Shown: positions 1 to 6,823 of the stretch, piece after piece
Position numbering within the stretch: the first letter of the stretch is position 1
Layout: each line of letters starts with the position of its first letter
From: Desulfobacula sp.
Lineage (GTDB): Bacteria; Desulfobacterota; Desulfobacteria; Desulfobacterales; Desulfobacteraceae
DNA: 8,065 nt
Direction of reading: 5' to 3'
NCBI GenBank assembly: GCA_023139225.1
Contig: JAGLNZ010000560.1
Location: 1-8,065, forward strand
Notes under the pieces: model-generated
What the model was told of the DNA's origin: nothing
The model's database searches: none
What the model saw: only the letters and a program-made list of their open reading frames with translations
Made by a program: the position numbers and the translations under genes

Positions 1-88
1 TGGCAGGTGTAGCAAGTTCGTAAATAGTCTTTGTAAAAATAAAATTGTTATGATTTAAAAAATTATTCAGGCTTTAGGGCGGATAAGA

Positions 89-110
89 CAACCCGGATTG
101 GAACGGGTTG
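89..110. repeat. Short inverted repeat (7-bp stem, 8-base loop)
   Basis: CAACCCG at 89-95 is the exact reverse complement of CGGGTTG at 104-110, with an 8-base loop. It is the only GC-rich element in the AT-rich leader in front of the ATPase gene. No T-run follows on either strand, so it is not a classical intrinsic terminator. It could be the stem of a 5' leader structure or part of the 3' end of an upstream transcript. The rest of 1-203 shows no convincing reading frame or RNA gene. Function unknown. Confidence 0.45.
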
Positions 111-136
111 GTGCAAAGTATTAAAAAAAATTAAGC

Positions 137-172
137 CTTATGGCAAATATCCAGACGTAAAAATCTTATGGC
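137..172. repeat. Direct repeat CTTATGGC x2 upstream of the ATPase gene
   Basis: The octamer CTTATGGC occurs at 137-144 and again at 165-172, offset by 28 bases, inside the leader of the ATPase gene. Two copies of an 8-mer this close together are suggestive of paired regulator sites, but chance is possible in a biased sequence. A weak -35-like TTTACA (173-178) with TTATAT (196-201) lies just downstream. That pairing would place transcription start very near 204-210, which would favour the internal ATG at 249 as translation start. Confidence 0.25.
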
Positions 173-203
173 TTTACAATCCCATGCGCTATAAATTATA
201 TAT

Positions 204-2072
204 ATGAAAACAGAGTTTAACCCTATATCTATCAGGACAAATATTTTTATGCCAAATCTAAAAGACAAAAGATTCTCCTCACAAAACATCTGTAAAATTC
301 TTTTGGCAGCCAAACTGATTTCAAAGGCCCAGGCCCAGGATCTTCTGAAAAAAGAGAGCAGGGTAAGAAACATTCTTCTCAAACAGGCCCGGGGAAAAAA
401 TAATAAGGATTTATCAAAGGCTCAGCAAGCGGCCATGATTTCTTTTATTGATGTTGTTTTGTATTTGAAAATAGAACGAAAGGATCAACCCTTAAAAAGA
501 ATTGATGAAGATTTAATTTACAAAACTTTGGCTTTTGCCTGGAAAGTACCTTATAAAAAAATTGATCCTTTAAAACTTGAATTAAATATTGTGACAGGAA
601 CTATTTCTAAATCATTTGCCGCAAAGCATTTGTTGCTGCCATTAATGGTTGAGGAAGGAAAATTAATTGTTGCAACTCCCGACCCCTTTAATTATGAGGC
701 CATCAAAGATGTTGAAATGGTGTCAAAACTTAAAGTAAAGGCTGTTATAAGTTCAAAAGCAGATATCAAAAAATTGATCAATGAATTTTTCGGGTTCAGA
801 TATTCCATTTCTGCGGCAGAAGACCTTTTTTCAACAAAAGGGCTTGATATAGGCAATTTGGAACAATTTGTCAGTCTCAAATCCTTTGATGATCTGCCCT
901 CAACAGACCAGCATATTGTTAATGCAGTTAATCATTTGTTTACCTATTCCTTTGATCAGAAAGCCAGTGATATCCATATCGAGCCAAAACGGGATATCTG
1001 CCTTGTCCGGATGAGAATCGACGGGGTGCTCAATACCGTTTATAAGCTTCCCAAAAAGCTTCATAATGCGGTGGTCAGCAGGATTAAAACTCTTTCCAGA
1101 CTGGATATGGCTGAAAAAAGAAGACCCCAGGACGGTCGGATTAAAATGGAAAAGGATAAGACTGAGGTTGAAATCAGAGTTTCCACCATTCCTGTGGCAT
1201 TTGGTGAGAAGGTGGTTTTAAGAATCATGGATCCGGATGTCCTTTTTCAGGATCTGGAAATGCTGGGATTTTTCAAGGATGATTTTGAAAAATATAAAAA
1301 GCTGATTACCATGCCGTTCGGCATTGTTCTTTTGACAGGGCCGACCGGATCAGGGAAGTCTACAACACTTTATTCAAGCTTAAGAATGCTTTCTTCACCA
1401 AAGGTTAATATTACGACCATTGAAGATCCCATTGAAATGATACACGAGGAATTCAACCAGATTGCGGTACAGCCGGCAATTAATGTGACATTCGGATCTG
1501 TCTTAAGAAATATACTCCGCCAGGATCCTGATATTATCATGGTAGGTGAAATAAGAGACCTTGAAACAGCCCAGGCTGCAGTCCAGGCAGCATTGACGGG
1601 TCATCTGGTTCTTTCCACGCTTCATACCAATGATGCGGCTACCACCATATTCAGGCTGCTCGACCTTGGTATTCCATCCTATCTTATCCATTCATCATTG
1701 AATGGGATTGTGGCACAAAGGCTTGTCAGGAAAATTTGTCCATATTGTGCCCAGGAATTTGAAATGGATGCTAAGGAACTTGCCGACCTTGGACTTCAAA
1801 TCAAAACCCAGGGTGTTATCAGGCTTAAGCATGGGAAAGGGTGCGCAAAATGTAGAAATACCGGTTATAAGGGGCGAACCGGGATTTATGAAATCATGCC
1901 GTATTCAGAATCTCTCAAACAGCTGACAACTGCCGATACAAGTCTGGAAACACTAAGAAAACAAGCAATACAGGAAGGGCTTGTTCTTTTACGTCAGAAC
2001 GGTATTAAAAAAATGCTTAAAGGGCAAACCACATACCAGGAGATTTTAAGGGTCACCTCAGACCAGATATAG
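204..2072 (+). CDS. GspE/PilB-family type II secretion / type IV pilus assembly ATPase
   Basis: Hexameric AAA+-like ATPase that powers pilin or pseudopilin assembly at the inner membrane. The protein is 622 aa, full length for the family. Visible in order: a divergent N-terminal helical segment (about 20-60); a T2SSE_N/MshEN-like domain (about 95-200); the N2 region with DIHIEP (256-261); Walker A GPTGSGKST (379-387); the Asp box TIEDPIE (405-411); Walker B DPDIIMVGEIRD (441-452) with the catalytic Glu449; the His box with His467 and His474; and a zinc-type tetracysteine C512/C515 and C547/C550. All catalytic motifs are intact. The N-terminal 24-residue MshEN c-di-GMP motif (RLGxx...Q) is not recognisable, so c-di-GMP binding is doubtful. 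The first ATG (204) has no Shine-Dalgarno; ATG 249 (residue 16) has AGGA at 234-237 and is a real alternative. No pilus or secretion partner genes are adjacent, so GspE versus PilB cannot be settled here. Confidence 0.95.
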   Translation: MKTEFNPISIRTNIFMPNLKDKRFSSQNICKILLAAKLISKAQAQDLLKKESRVRNILLKQARGKNNKDLSKAQQAAMISFIDVVLYLKIERKDQPLKRIDEDLIYKTLAFAWKVPYKKIDPLKLELNIVTGTISKSFAAKHLLLPLMVEEGKLIVATPDPFNYEAIKDVEMVSKLKVKAVISSKADIKKLINEFFGFRYSISAAEDLFSTKGLDIGNLEQFVSLKSFDDLPSTDQHIVNAVNHLFTYSFDQKASDIHIEPKRDICLVRMRIDGVLNTVYKLPKKLHNAVVSRIKTLSRLDMAEKRRPQDGRIKMEKDKTEVEIRVSTIPVAFGEKVVLRIMDPDVLFQDLEMLGFFKDDFEKYKKLITMPFGIVLLTGPTGSGKSTTLYSSLRMLSSPKVNITTIEDPIEMIHEEFNQIAVQPAINVTFGSVLRNILRQDPDIIMVGEIRDLETAQAAVQAALTGHLVLSTLHTNDAATTIFRLLDLGIPSYLIHSSLNGIVAQRLVRKICPYCAQEFEMDAKELADLGLQIKTQGVIRLKHGKGCAKCRNTGYKGRTGIYEIMPYSESLKQLTTADTSLETLRKQAIQEGLVLLRQNGIKKMLKGQTTYQEILRVTSDQI

Positions 2073-2126
2073 CCTTCAAGCCGGTGGATTCAGGTGGTAA
2101 AAAATGGCGATTTTCAGCCGCAGACA

Positions 2127-3146
2127 TTAATTTACCATATCATCCGGATGAATGGCATACTTTGAAGATAAAATAATGACGGTTGATGCGATATCTTCAG
2201 TATGAAGCACAATAAGTTTCCCGGATTTCAGGTTCTCAAGTTTAATCGGATTTTTCTTTTTTTGTGGCCAGGGTGTATTGTCCTTAAGCTCGTTCGTTCT
2301 AAGAATCGAGTATATCTGGCCGGGTTTGATTTTGGTTTTCCCCGTGTTAATAAATGCAATGGTGTAATCATTAATCATTAGATTATTATTTTCAGAACAG
2401 ATAATCCTTGCATCAATGGGGTCGGGATTGTCTTCAACTGTCAAAATAGAATCCCTCTTGTAGTATTCCATAATCATGTCGCCTTTATGGACAGCTCTAT
2501 ATGCGTTTGTGATTAGTGCTGTTACATAAGTCACTTTATGTTCAAGTATTTTAATTTGTGCTTTGATCAGATGCTTTACGCCTTTAAATACCTGATCGTT
2601 AATTTTTTCTTCAACAGGAATGGTAGTAAAAATCTGATAGATTCTGCCGGGAATCATTGTCCCTTTGCCGGATGGTTTTATATAAATAATATCATCGGCA
2701 GACATCATCAGATTTCCCTCCTGCTCTTTGATGATGGCTCCAAGGGATGGCTGTGCCTTTTTTCTGATAAATCCGATATGATCCATTTTGGAAAAAGAAA
2801 AAGATGTTTCAATCTTGACGGGAACAACCTGTTTTTTAACTTTCACAATCTTTGGTTTAAGAGCGGCTTTTCCCTTTAAAAAGATCCGTATCTTTTTTCC
2901 GGGATATATCCAATGGGGATTTTTAATATCATCATTCATCTCCCAAAGTCCCGGCCAGTCCCATTGGGAATTATAAAATTTTTCAGACAGGTCCCACAAA
3001 GTATCCCCTTTTTTAATAGTATAATAAAAGCCTGAGTCATCTCCCGGAATAAATTCATTATTATCTTTTGCAAACCCCATTGAACAAAAAGCAAATCCTA
3101 AAATAGTTAAAGCAAATGCTGCAATCATTGTTTTACGGTTTCGCAT
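2127..3146 (-). CDS. Secreted LysM-domain protein with a duplicated C-terminal domain
   Basis: Predicted periplasmic peptidoglycan-binding protein of 339 aa. Residues 1-26 form a Sec signal peptide: basic MRNRK, then a hydrophobic stretch ending GFA before KDNNE. Cys21 lacks a proper lipobox, so a lipoprotein is unlikely. Residues 41-90 are one LysM domain (YTIKKGDTLWDLSEKFY ... NPHWIYPGKKIRI), including the WDWPGLWEMN insert common in proteobacterial single-LysM proteins. A basic linker follows (91-113). Residues 136-226 and 246-338 resemble each other: both have an NLM motif, PGxIYxI, and end in GDM or DDM, which suggests an internal duplication. I do not recognise that domain. AGGAGG four bases upstream fixes the start. 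The gene is transcribed away from the HD-hydrolase gene and converges on the ATPase gene with a 54-base gap. A role in anchoring an envelope machine to the cell wall is inference only. Confidence 0.88.
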   Translation of the reverse strand: MRNRKTMIAAFALTILGFAFCSMGFAKDNNEFIPGDDSGFYYTIKKGDTLWDLSEKFYNSQWDWPGLWEMNDDIKNPHWIYPGKKIRIFLKGKAALKPKIVKVKKQVVPVKIETSFSFSKMDHIGFIRKKAQPSLGAIIKEQEGNLMMSADDIIYIKPSGKGTMIPGRIYQIFTTIPVEEKINDQVFKGVKHLIKAQIKILEHKVTYVTALITNAYRAVHKGDMIMEYYKRDSILTVEDNPDPIDARIICSENNNLMINDYTIAFINTGKTKIKPGQIYSILRTNELKDNTPWPQKKKNPIKLENLKSGKLIVLHTEDIASTVIILSSKYAIHPDDMVN

Positions 3147-3150
3147 ATTT

Positions 3151-3156
3151 CCTCCT
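3151..3156 (-). promoter_or_regulatory. Strong ribosome binding site of the LysM gene
   Basis: On the minus strand the sequence reads AGGAGG, then AAAT, then ATG. It is the best Shine-Dalgarno match in the window and fixes the start of the LysM gene at 3146. Most other genes here have weaker sites, so this gene may be comparatively well translated. Confidence 0.75.
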
Positions 3157-3183
3157 GATTTGCTTTGGTTTAATCTTGAATTC

Positions 3184-3213
3184 TTGACTTTATTTAAACT
3201 ATAGTTTTATAAA
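3184..3213 (+). promoter_or_regulatory. Predicted sigma70-like promoter for the HD-RR-motAB-PilZ cluster
   Basis: The -35 box TTGACT (3184-3189) and the -10 box TATAAA (3208-3213) are 18 bases apart, each one mismatch from consensus. Transcription would begin near 3220, giving a leader of about 29 bases before the HD gene at 3249. No other promoter of similar quality was noticed in the short gaps of the downstream cluster. The five genes are therefore probably transcribed from here, at least in part. Confidence 0.55.
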
Positions 3214-3220
3214 AAGTCAA
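3191..3220 (-). promoter_or_regulatory. Predicted sigma70-like promoter for the LysM gene
   Basis: Read on the minus strand, TTGACT (3220 down to 3215) and TAAATA (3196 down to 3191) are 18 bases apart. Transcription would start near 3184, leaving a leader of about 37 bases before the LysM start codon. It occupies the same DNA as the plus-strand promoter, so RNA polymerase could hardly sit on both at once. Confidence 0.5.
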
Positions 3221-3248
3221 GAATTGTTGCGAATATCATTGGATTGGA

Positions 3249-3806
3249 ATGAAAATGAAACATATTGCCAACTTGCTGTTTGAGGTGAGAATACTAAAGG
3301 ACATCGTTAGATCGGGATATGCTTTTCTAGGGTCGGGAAAAGAAAGTATTGCCGAACATAGTTTTATGACAGCTTTTATCTGCTTTGCCATGGCCAAGAT
3401 AGATCCGGATATTAATAGTGAAAAATTGGTGAGCATGGCCTTGGTTCATGATATTGCCGAGGCAAGAACCGGAGATTTTAATTATGTAGAAAAAAAATAT
3501 TCAACTATTGATGAAGCTAAGGCAATTTCCCATTTGATAAAGCATAATTCTTTTGGTAATGATATAAAAAATTTAATAGATGAGTTTAATTCAGGGGAGA
3601 CAAAAGAAGCAAAACTCGCTAATGATGCCGATCAGATATCTTTTATCCTTGAATTGAAAAAATTGGGTGACATCGGGGCAAAAGGTCCTGAAAAATGGTT
3701 GCCTGTTGTCCTTAAAAGACTGAAAACAGATATAGGCAAACAGATAGCCCAAAGTATCATGGAGACTAATTGGGATGAATGGTGGATGAATGATTATTCC
3801 GAATAA
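3249..3806 (+). CDS. HD-domain hydrolase, YfbR/HDDC2-like (5'-deoxynucleotidase-type)
   Basis: Soluble 185-aa metal-dependent phosphohydrolase of the HD superfamily. Metal-ligand positions are all present: His37 (IAEHSF), His67-Asp68 (ALVHDIAE) and Asp128 (NDADQI). Glu71 and the TGDF segment (74-77) match the E-x(2)-TGD region of YfbR and HDDC2, enzymes that dephosphorylate deoxynucleoside monophosphates. The length fits the family (about 180-200 aa). Substrate is inferred from the family, not shown. The start is ATG 3249 or ATG 3255 two codons later; both have only a weak GGA upstream. It is the first gene of a plus-strand cluster and ends 30 bases before the response regulator. A nucleotide hydrolase in front of motility and c-di-GMP genes may be coincidental operon sharing, or may handle a nucleotide related to the signalling theme. 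Confidence 0.85.
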   Translation: MKMKHIANLLFEVRILKDIVRSGYAFLGSGKESIAEHSFMTAFICFAMAKIDPDINSEKLVSMALVHDIAEARTGDFNYVEKKYSTIDEAKAISHLIKHNSFGNDIKNLIDEFNSGETKEAKLANDADQISFILELKKLGDIGAKGPEKWLPVVLKRLKTDIGKQIAQSIMETNWDEWWMNDYSE

Positions 3807-3826
3807 GCAAAGCTTGATTGATTTTT

Positions 3827-3832
3827 GAAGGA
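3827..3832 (+). promoter_or_regulatory. Ribosome binding site that decides the response-regulator start
   Basis: GAAGGA ends four bases before ATG 3837. The longer reading frame could open at TTG 3825, but that codon overlaps this site and has no good Shine-Dalgarno of its own. ATG 3837 is therefore the preferred start, removing four residues (MKDA). Confidence 0.65.
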
Positions 3833-3836
3833 TGCC

Positions 3837-5177
3837 ATGGATAAAGAGTTTATTTCTTTGCTTTATATTTATGATTCTAAGATTCGTGAAGATTTATCGA
3901 AATTTTCGAAATTAAATGGGTTTATTCTCAAAAAAAGCGATGATTTTCAAAAGGGGTGTGACCAGGCAAGATTAAACCCGCCGGATCTTATCCTTATTGA
4001 CTCGGATATAAATCAATCACAGGTCTTTGAAAAAGGCATTAATAAACTTTCTAAAATAGAGTTCAACTTTAAACCCGCTGTTTTTCTGATCTTATCTCAA
4101 TACCCCGATTCTGAAAAAAGATTAAAGCTAATGCATAAAGGCTGTGATGATTTTTTAATCAAGCCTTTTTTGACTGAAGAAGTTAATATTAAGTTCAACC
4201 TTTATCATCAGATTAAATATCTTAATCAAAAGATCCTTACCCAGGACAGGAAACTTGAAAAAACCTTTGAATACCTGAATAAATTTAAAAATGAATTAAA
4301 AATAACAAAAACAGAGATTTTTGAAGAAAGAACCACACTCAACAATGCGTTGAAACAAGTCAATCAAATGACCCATGAACGAAAGCGAATCAAAAAAGAA
4401 TTAAAAAAATCAAAGAAGTCGCTTTTTGATAATATGGAAGGGTTTTTTGACCTTCTTTCCAATTTAATTCAAACAAGGATTGAAAAAAACAGGGGCCATG
4501 GTGAACGGGTGGCTCATATTGCCCATTTTATTGGCAAACAGCTTAAATTTGGTGAAAAAAAGTTGGAGGATCTTCGAAAAGCTGCTATGTTGCATGAAGT
4601 TGGACTCCTTTTTGTTCCACAATTGATATTGCAAAAACCAGAGGGTAAGCGAACTGATTATGAAAAAGATTTTTTTATTCAATATCCGGTTAAGGGTGCC
4701 GATCTTCTTTCAAATTGTACCCAATTTGATAATAGTGCTCAAATTATCCGGCATTTGAATGAGAATTCAGACGGGACAGGCAGCCCCCAGGGATTAAAAC
4801 GAAGATATATCCCCTTGTCGTCAAGGATTTTAGCAGGAGCCGATGTGTTTGACACAATAAAAGATGAAAAAGATGTTTCATCCATGGAAAGATTCTTGGA
4901 AAAACTGGAAGCTTTTTCAGGAACAAGGCTTGATCCTGCTATTATGGCCTGGCTTGAAAAATATGCAGTGCTTCATATGGGGTCTGATTCATACCGGGTA
5001 AAAGGTGTCGGCATCCATCAGCTTGAGCCCGGCATGACCCTTGGAACTGCACTGTTCACAAATACAGGGACCAAACTTTTTTGTGTAAATACTTTACTTA
5101 CCCGGGATGCTATTGATAAGATTAAAAAATATAACAGGGAATATCCTGTTGATGAAACTGTATATATAAGGGCGTAA
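3837..5177 (+). CDS. Response regulator with degenerate HD-GYP domain
   Basis: Cytoplasmic signalling protein of 446 aa, numbered from ATG 3837. Residues 5-125 are a receiver domain with phospho-acceptor Asp55 (LILIDSD), a Ser at the usual Thr position (LILSQ) and Lys109 (LIKPF). The acidic pair is reduced to YD (12-13). Residues 127-196 are charged and heptad-like, probably a coiled coil. Residues 200-341 are an HD-GYP domain that keeps His221 and the DGTG core. However, HD is HE (253-254), the following lysine is lost, the HHE ligands are LNE (307-309) and GYP is GSP (315-317). Loss of most metal ligands makes c-di-GMP hydrolysis unlikely. Residues about 385-446 (QLEPGMTLGTAL onward) form a small beta-rich module often found attached to HD-GYP proteins. 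It lies four bases before motA, which implies co-expression. Likely role: a phospho-responsive or ligand-sensing regulator acting on the stator; this is inference. Confidence 0.85.
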   Translation: MDKEFISLLYIYDSKIREDLSKFSKLNGFILKKSDDFQKGCDQARLNPPDLILIDSDINQSQVFEKGINKLSKIEFNFKPAVFLILSQYPDSEKRLKLMHKGCDDFLIKPFLTEEVNIKFNLYHQIKYLNQKILTQDRKLEKTFEYLNKFKNELKITKTEIFEERTTLNNALKQVNQMTHERKRIKKELKKSKKSLFDNMEGFFDLLSNLIQTRIEKNRGHGERVAHIAHFIGKQLKFGEKKLEDLRKAAMLHEVGLLFVPQLILQKPEGKRTDYEKDFFIQYPVKGADLLSNCTQFDNSAQIIRHLNENSDGTGSPQGLKRRYIPLSSRILAGADVFDTIKDEKDVSSMERFLEKLEAFSGTRLDPAIMAWLEKYAVLHMGSDSYRVKGVGIHQLEPGMTLGTALFTNTGTKLFCVNTLLTRDAIDKIKKYNREYPVDETVYIRA

Positions 5178-5181
5178 GATT

Positions 5182-5946
5182 ATGGATATAGCTTCGATTG
5201 TCGGCGTTGTTTCAGGTATGGGATTTGTCCTTGGAACCATATTGCTTGGCAGCAGTCTTATGACGTTTGTCAACATTCCTTCTGTTCTGATTGTCATGGG
5301 TGGCACCTTGGCAGCCGTAATGATAGGATATCCTCTTGGAGATTTTTTGAGTATATTTAAAACATCCATGAAAATTTTTATTTTTAAAATTCAAGCGCCT
5401 GAAGAAATTATTGCCAATCTGGTTGAAACTTCAAACAAGGCAAGAAAAGGCGGCCTTCTTTCCATTGAAGGAGATATCCAGACAACCAGCGACCCTTATC
5501 TTGCCCAGGCTCTGCAGATGACGGTTGATGGGGTTAAGACGGCAGATATCGCAGCGATTATGCAAAAAAAGATGGCATTGACCAAAAAAAATCTTGATGT
5601 CGGTTCCAATATTTTGTCCAGCATGGGAGCTTATGCACCCGCATTTGGAATGATAGGAACATTGATCGGGCTTGTACAGATGCTTGCCAGTTTGGATGAT
5701 CCCTCATCCATTGGGCCGAAAATGGCAGTGGCAATGATCACGACATTTTACGGCGCTGTTATGGCCAATCTTTTTTTCATTCCCATGTCTGATAAATTGA
5801 CCGGGCGCAATGAAGAAGAAATAATCAATATGAATATTATTTTTGAAGGGATTATTTCCATAAGAGAGGGTGAGCATCCGAAACTCATGGAAGATAAGCT
5901 CAATATTTATCTGGGTGATACAAAAGAAAGTAAAGAAAAAAAGTAA
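5182..5946 (+). CDS. motA: Flagellar motor stator protein MotA/PomA
   Basis: Inner-membrane stator subunit that couples ion flow to flagellar rotation, 254 aa, the usual length for the short PomA-type branch. Four membrane segments are visible at about 4-24, 33-53, 147-168 and 183-203. The cytoplasmic loop carries Arg88 (KARKGGLLSIEGD) and Glu96, which correspond to the Arg90 and Glu98 of E. coli MotA that contact FliG. Channel prolines are Pro153 (YAPAFGMIGT) and Pro201 (FFIPMSDK). The C-terminus is lysine- and glutamate-rich. It starts four bases after the response regulator stop and is followed 17 bases later by motB, the standard motA-motB order. The sequence style is closer to sodium-driven PomA than to proton-driven enteric MotA. 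Confidence 0.97.
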   Translation: MDIASIVGVVSGMGFVLGTILLGSSLMTFVNIPSVLIVMGGTLAAVMIGYPLGDFLSIFKTSMKIFIFKIQAPEEIIANLVETSNKARKGGLLSIEGDIQTTSDPYLAQALQMTVDGVKTADIAAIMQKKMALTKKNLDVGSNILSSMGAYAPAFGMIGTLIGLVQMLASLDDPSSIGPKMAVAMITTFYGAVMANLFFIPMSDKLTGRNEEEIINMNIIFEGIISIREGEHPKLMEDKLNIYLGDTKESKEKK

Positions 5947-5963
5947 TAAAAAGAGAATGAAAA

Positions 5964-6782
5964 ATGGCTGATGACGTTGCTTCCGCAGAAGCAGAAGAAG
6001 AGGGAATCCTCGCAGCTCCACCTAAAGAGGAAGAAAAACAAAAACGCGGTGTAGCGCCATGGATGACAACATTTGCCGATCTTGTTACGCTTTTGATGTG
6101 CTTTTTTGTTCTTCTTTTTGCCATGAGTACTACCCAGCAGGAAACCTATAAAGAACTTGTAAAATCATTAAGAAGCGCATTGGGAGCCCAGGCAGTACCA
6201 GAGTCAGGTACAAGAGAAGGGCTTACCATGCATGCGGTTCCATCTGAAGAACCTTCTGAAAATCAGGCAATTGATGAGCTTGGCGGAATGATCGAAAAAG
6301 AGATGGAGGAAATAGTCAGTGAAGTCAGGGAGCTTGTTTTATTCAACAAACTGGGAGGAGAGGTCAGTGTAACAAAGACCGAAGATGGTGTTGTGATTAC
6401 CATGTCCGACCTTTTGTTGTTTTCAGAAGGTGGAACAAAACTTTCTGCAAAAGGGCATGATATTTTAAAAAAAGTTGCTGCCGTTCTTTCCAAACTTGCA
6501 TACCATGTTAAAATAAAAGGGCATACAGACAGTGCACCTATTTCATCAACCATGTTTCCCTCAAACTGGGAGCTTTCAAGCGCCAGGGCGTCAATGGTAG
6601 TTCGCTTACTGGTTAAAAACGGGGTTCCTCCTCAATATGTATCAGCAGAAGGGTATGCTAATTATCATCCCGTGGCCACTAATGACACTGCAAAGGGCAG
6701 GGCCTTGAATCGCCGGGTTGAAATTGTTTATGAAAGAGACAGTATTGCAAGGCAGTTTGCCGATATGGGGATAGGCAAATAG
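5964..6782 (+). CDS. motB: Flagellar motor stator protein MotB/PomB (OmpA-like)
   Basis: Stator subunit that anchors MotA to peptidoglycan and carries the ion-binding aspartate, 272 aa. Residues 1-30 are a charged, glutamate-rich cytoplasmic tail. The single membrane helix (about 33-54) begins PWMTTFADL, with Asp39 as the ion-binding residue equivalent to E. coli MotB Asp32. A linker and plug-like region (55-130) follow. The OmpA-like peptidoglycan-binding domain (about 140-258) shows GHTDS (186-190), the LSSARA helix (204-209) and NRRVEI (249-254). The helix text LLMCFFVLLF matches PomB-type sodium stators rather than the proton-type MAFFLVMW pattern, so sodium drive is inferred. Spacing to motA is 17 bases, with a weak AAGAGA ribosome site at 5951-5956. 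The PilZ gene follows after 41 bases. Confidence 0.97.
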   Translation: MADDVASAEAEEEGILAAPPKEEEKQKRGVAPWMTTFADLVTLLMCFFVLLFAMSTTQQETYKELVKSLRSALGAQAVPESGTREGLTMHAVPSEEPSENQAIDELGGMIEKEMEEIVSEVRELVLFNKLGGEVSVTKTEDGVVITMSDLLLFSEGGTKLSAKGHDILKKVAAVLSKLAYHVKIKGHTDSAPISSTMFPSNWELSSARASMVVRLLVKNGVPPQYVSAEGYANYHPVATNDTAKGRALNRRVEIVYERDSIARQFADMGIGK

Positions 6783-6823
6783 ACAAAGCCTGAATAAAAT
6801 GATGGGAATAAAAGATTAATTTT

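Larger units (their letters stand above)
3179..3225. repeat. 47-base hyphenated palindrome in the divergent promoter region
   Basis: The outer arms are AATTCTTGACTTT (3179-3191) and its exact reverse complement AAAGTCAAGAATT (3213-3225), 13 bp. Inside them is the perfect 12-base palindrome AAACTATAGTTT (3196-3207), with nearly the same centre (3201.5 against 3202). Only the short spacers ATTT (3192-3195) and TATAA (3208-3212) break the symmetry. Each outer arm carries a TTGACT box, so the element overlaps both divergent promoters. It could be an operator for a dimeric regulator, or symmetry that simply yields two equal promoters. It lies 24 bases before the HD gene and 33 bases before the LysM gene. 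Confidence 0.8.

Noticed and set aside
1..16. Sigma54-like TGGCAGG...GCA element at the left edge
   Set aside because: The GG to GC spacing is 10 bases rather than the required 12, and the second box lacks TT.
70..175. c-di-GMP-I (GEMM) riboswitch before the ATPase gene
   Set aside because: Only isolated short matches; the paired stems and tetraloop-receptor features of the class could not be assembled.
2099..2119. Possible minus-strand terminator for the LysM gene (GGC/GCC stem followed by a T-run on the minus strand)
   Set aside because: The stem is only three base pairs with an 8-base loop; too weak to call a terminator.
3825..3836. TTG start giving a response regulator four residues longer
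   Set aside because: TTG 3825 overlaps the GAAGGA ribosome site that properly serves ATG 3837, and it has no good site of its own.
5704..6124. Minus-strand frames of 74 and 105 codons opposite motA/motB
   Set aside because: They are antisense to strongly conserved stator genes, with low-complexity composition derived from the coding strand.
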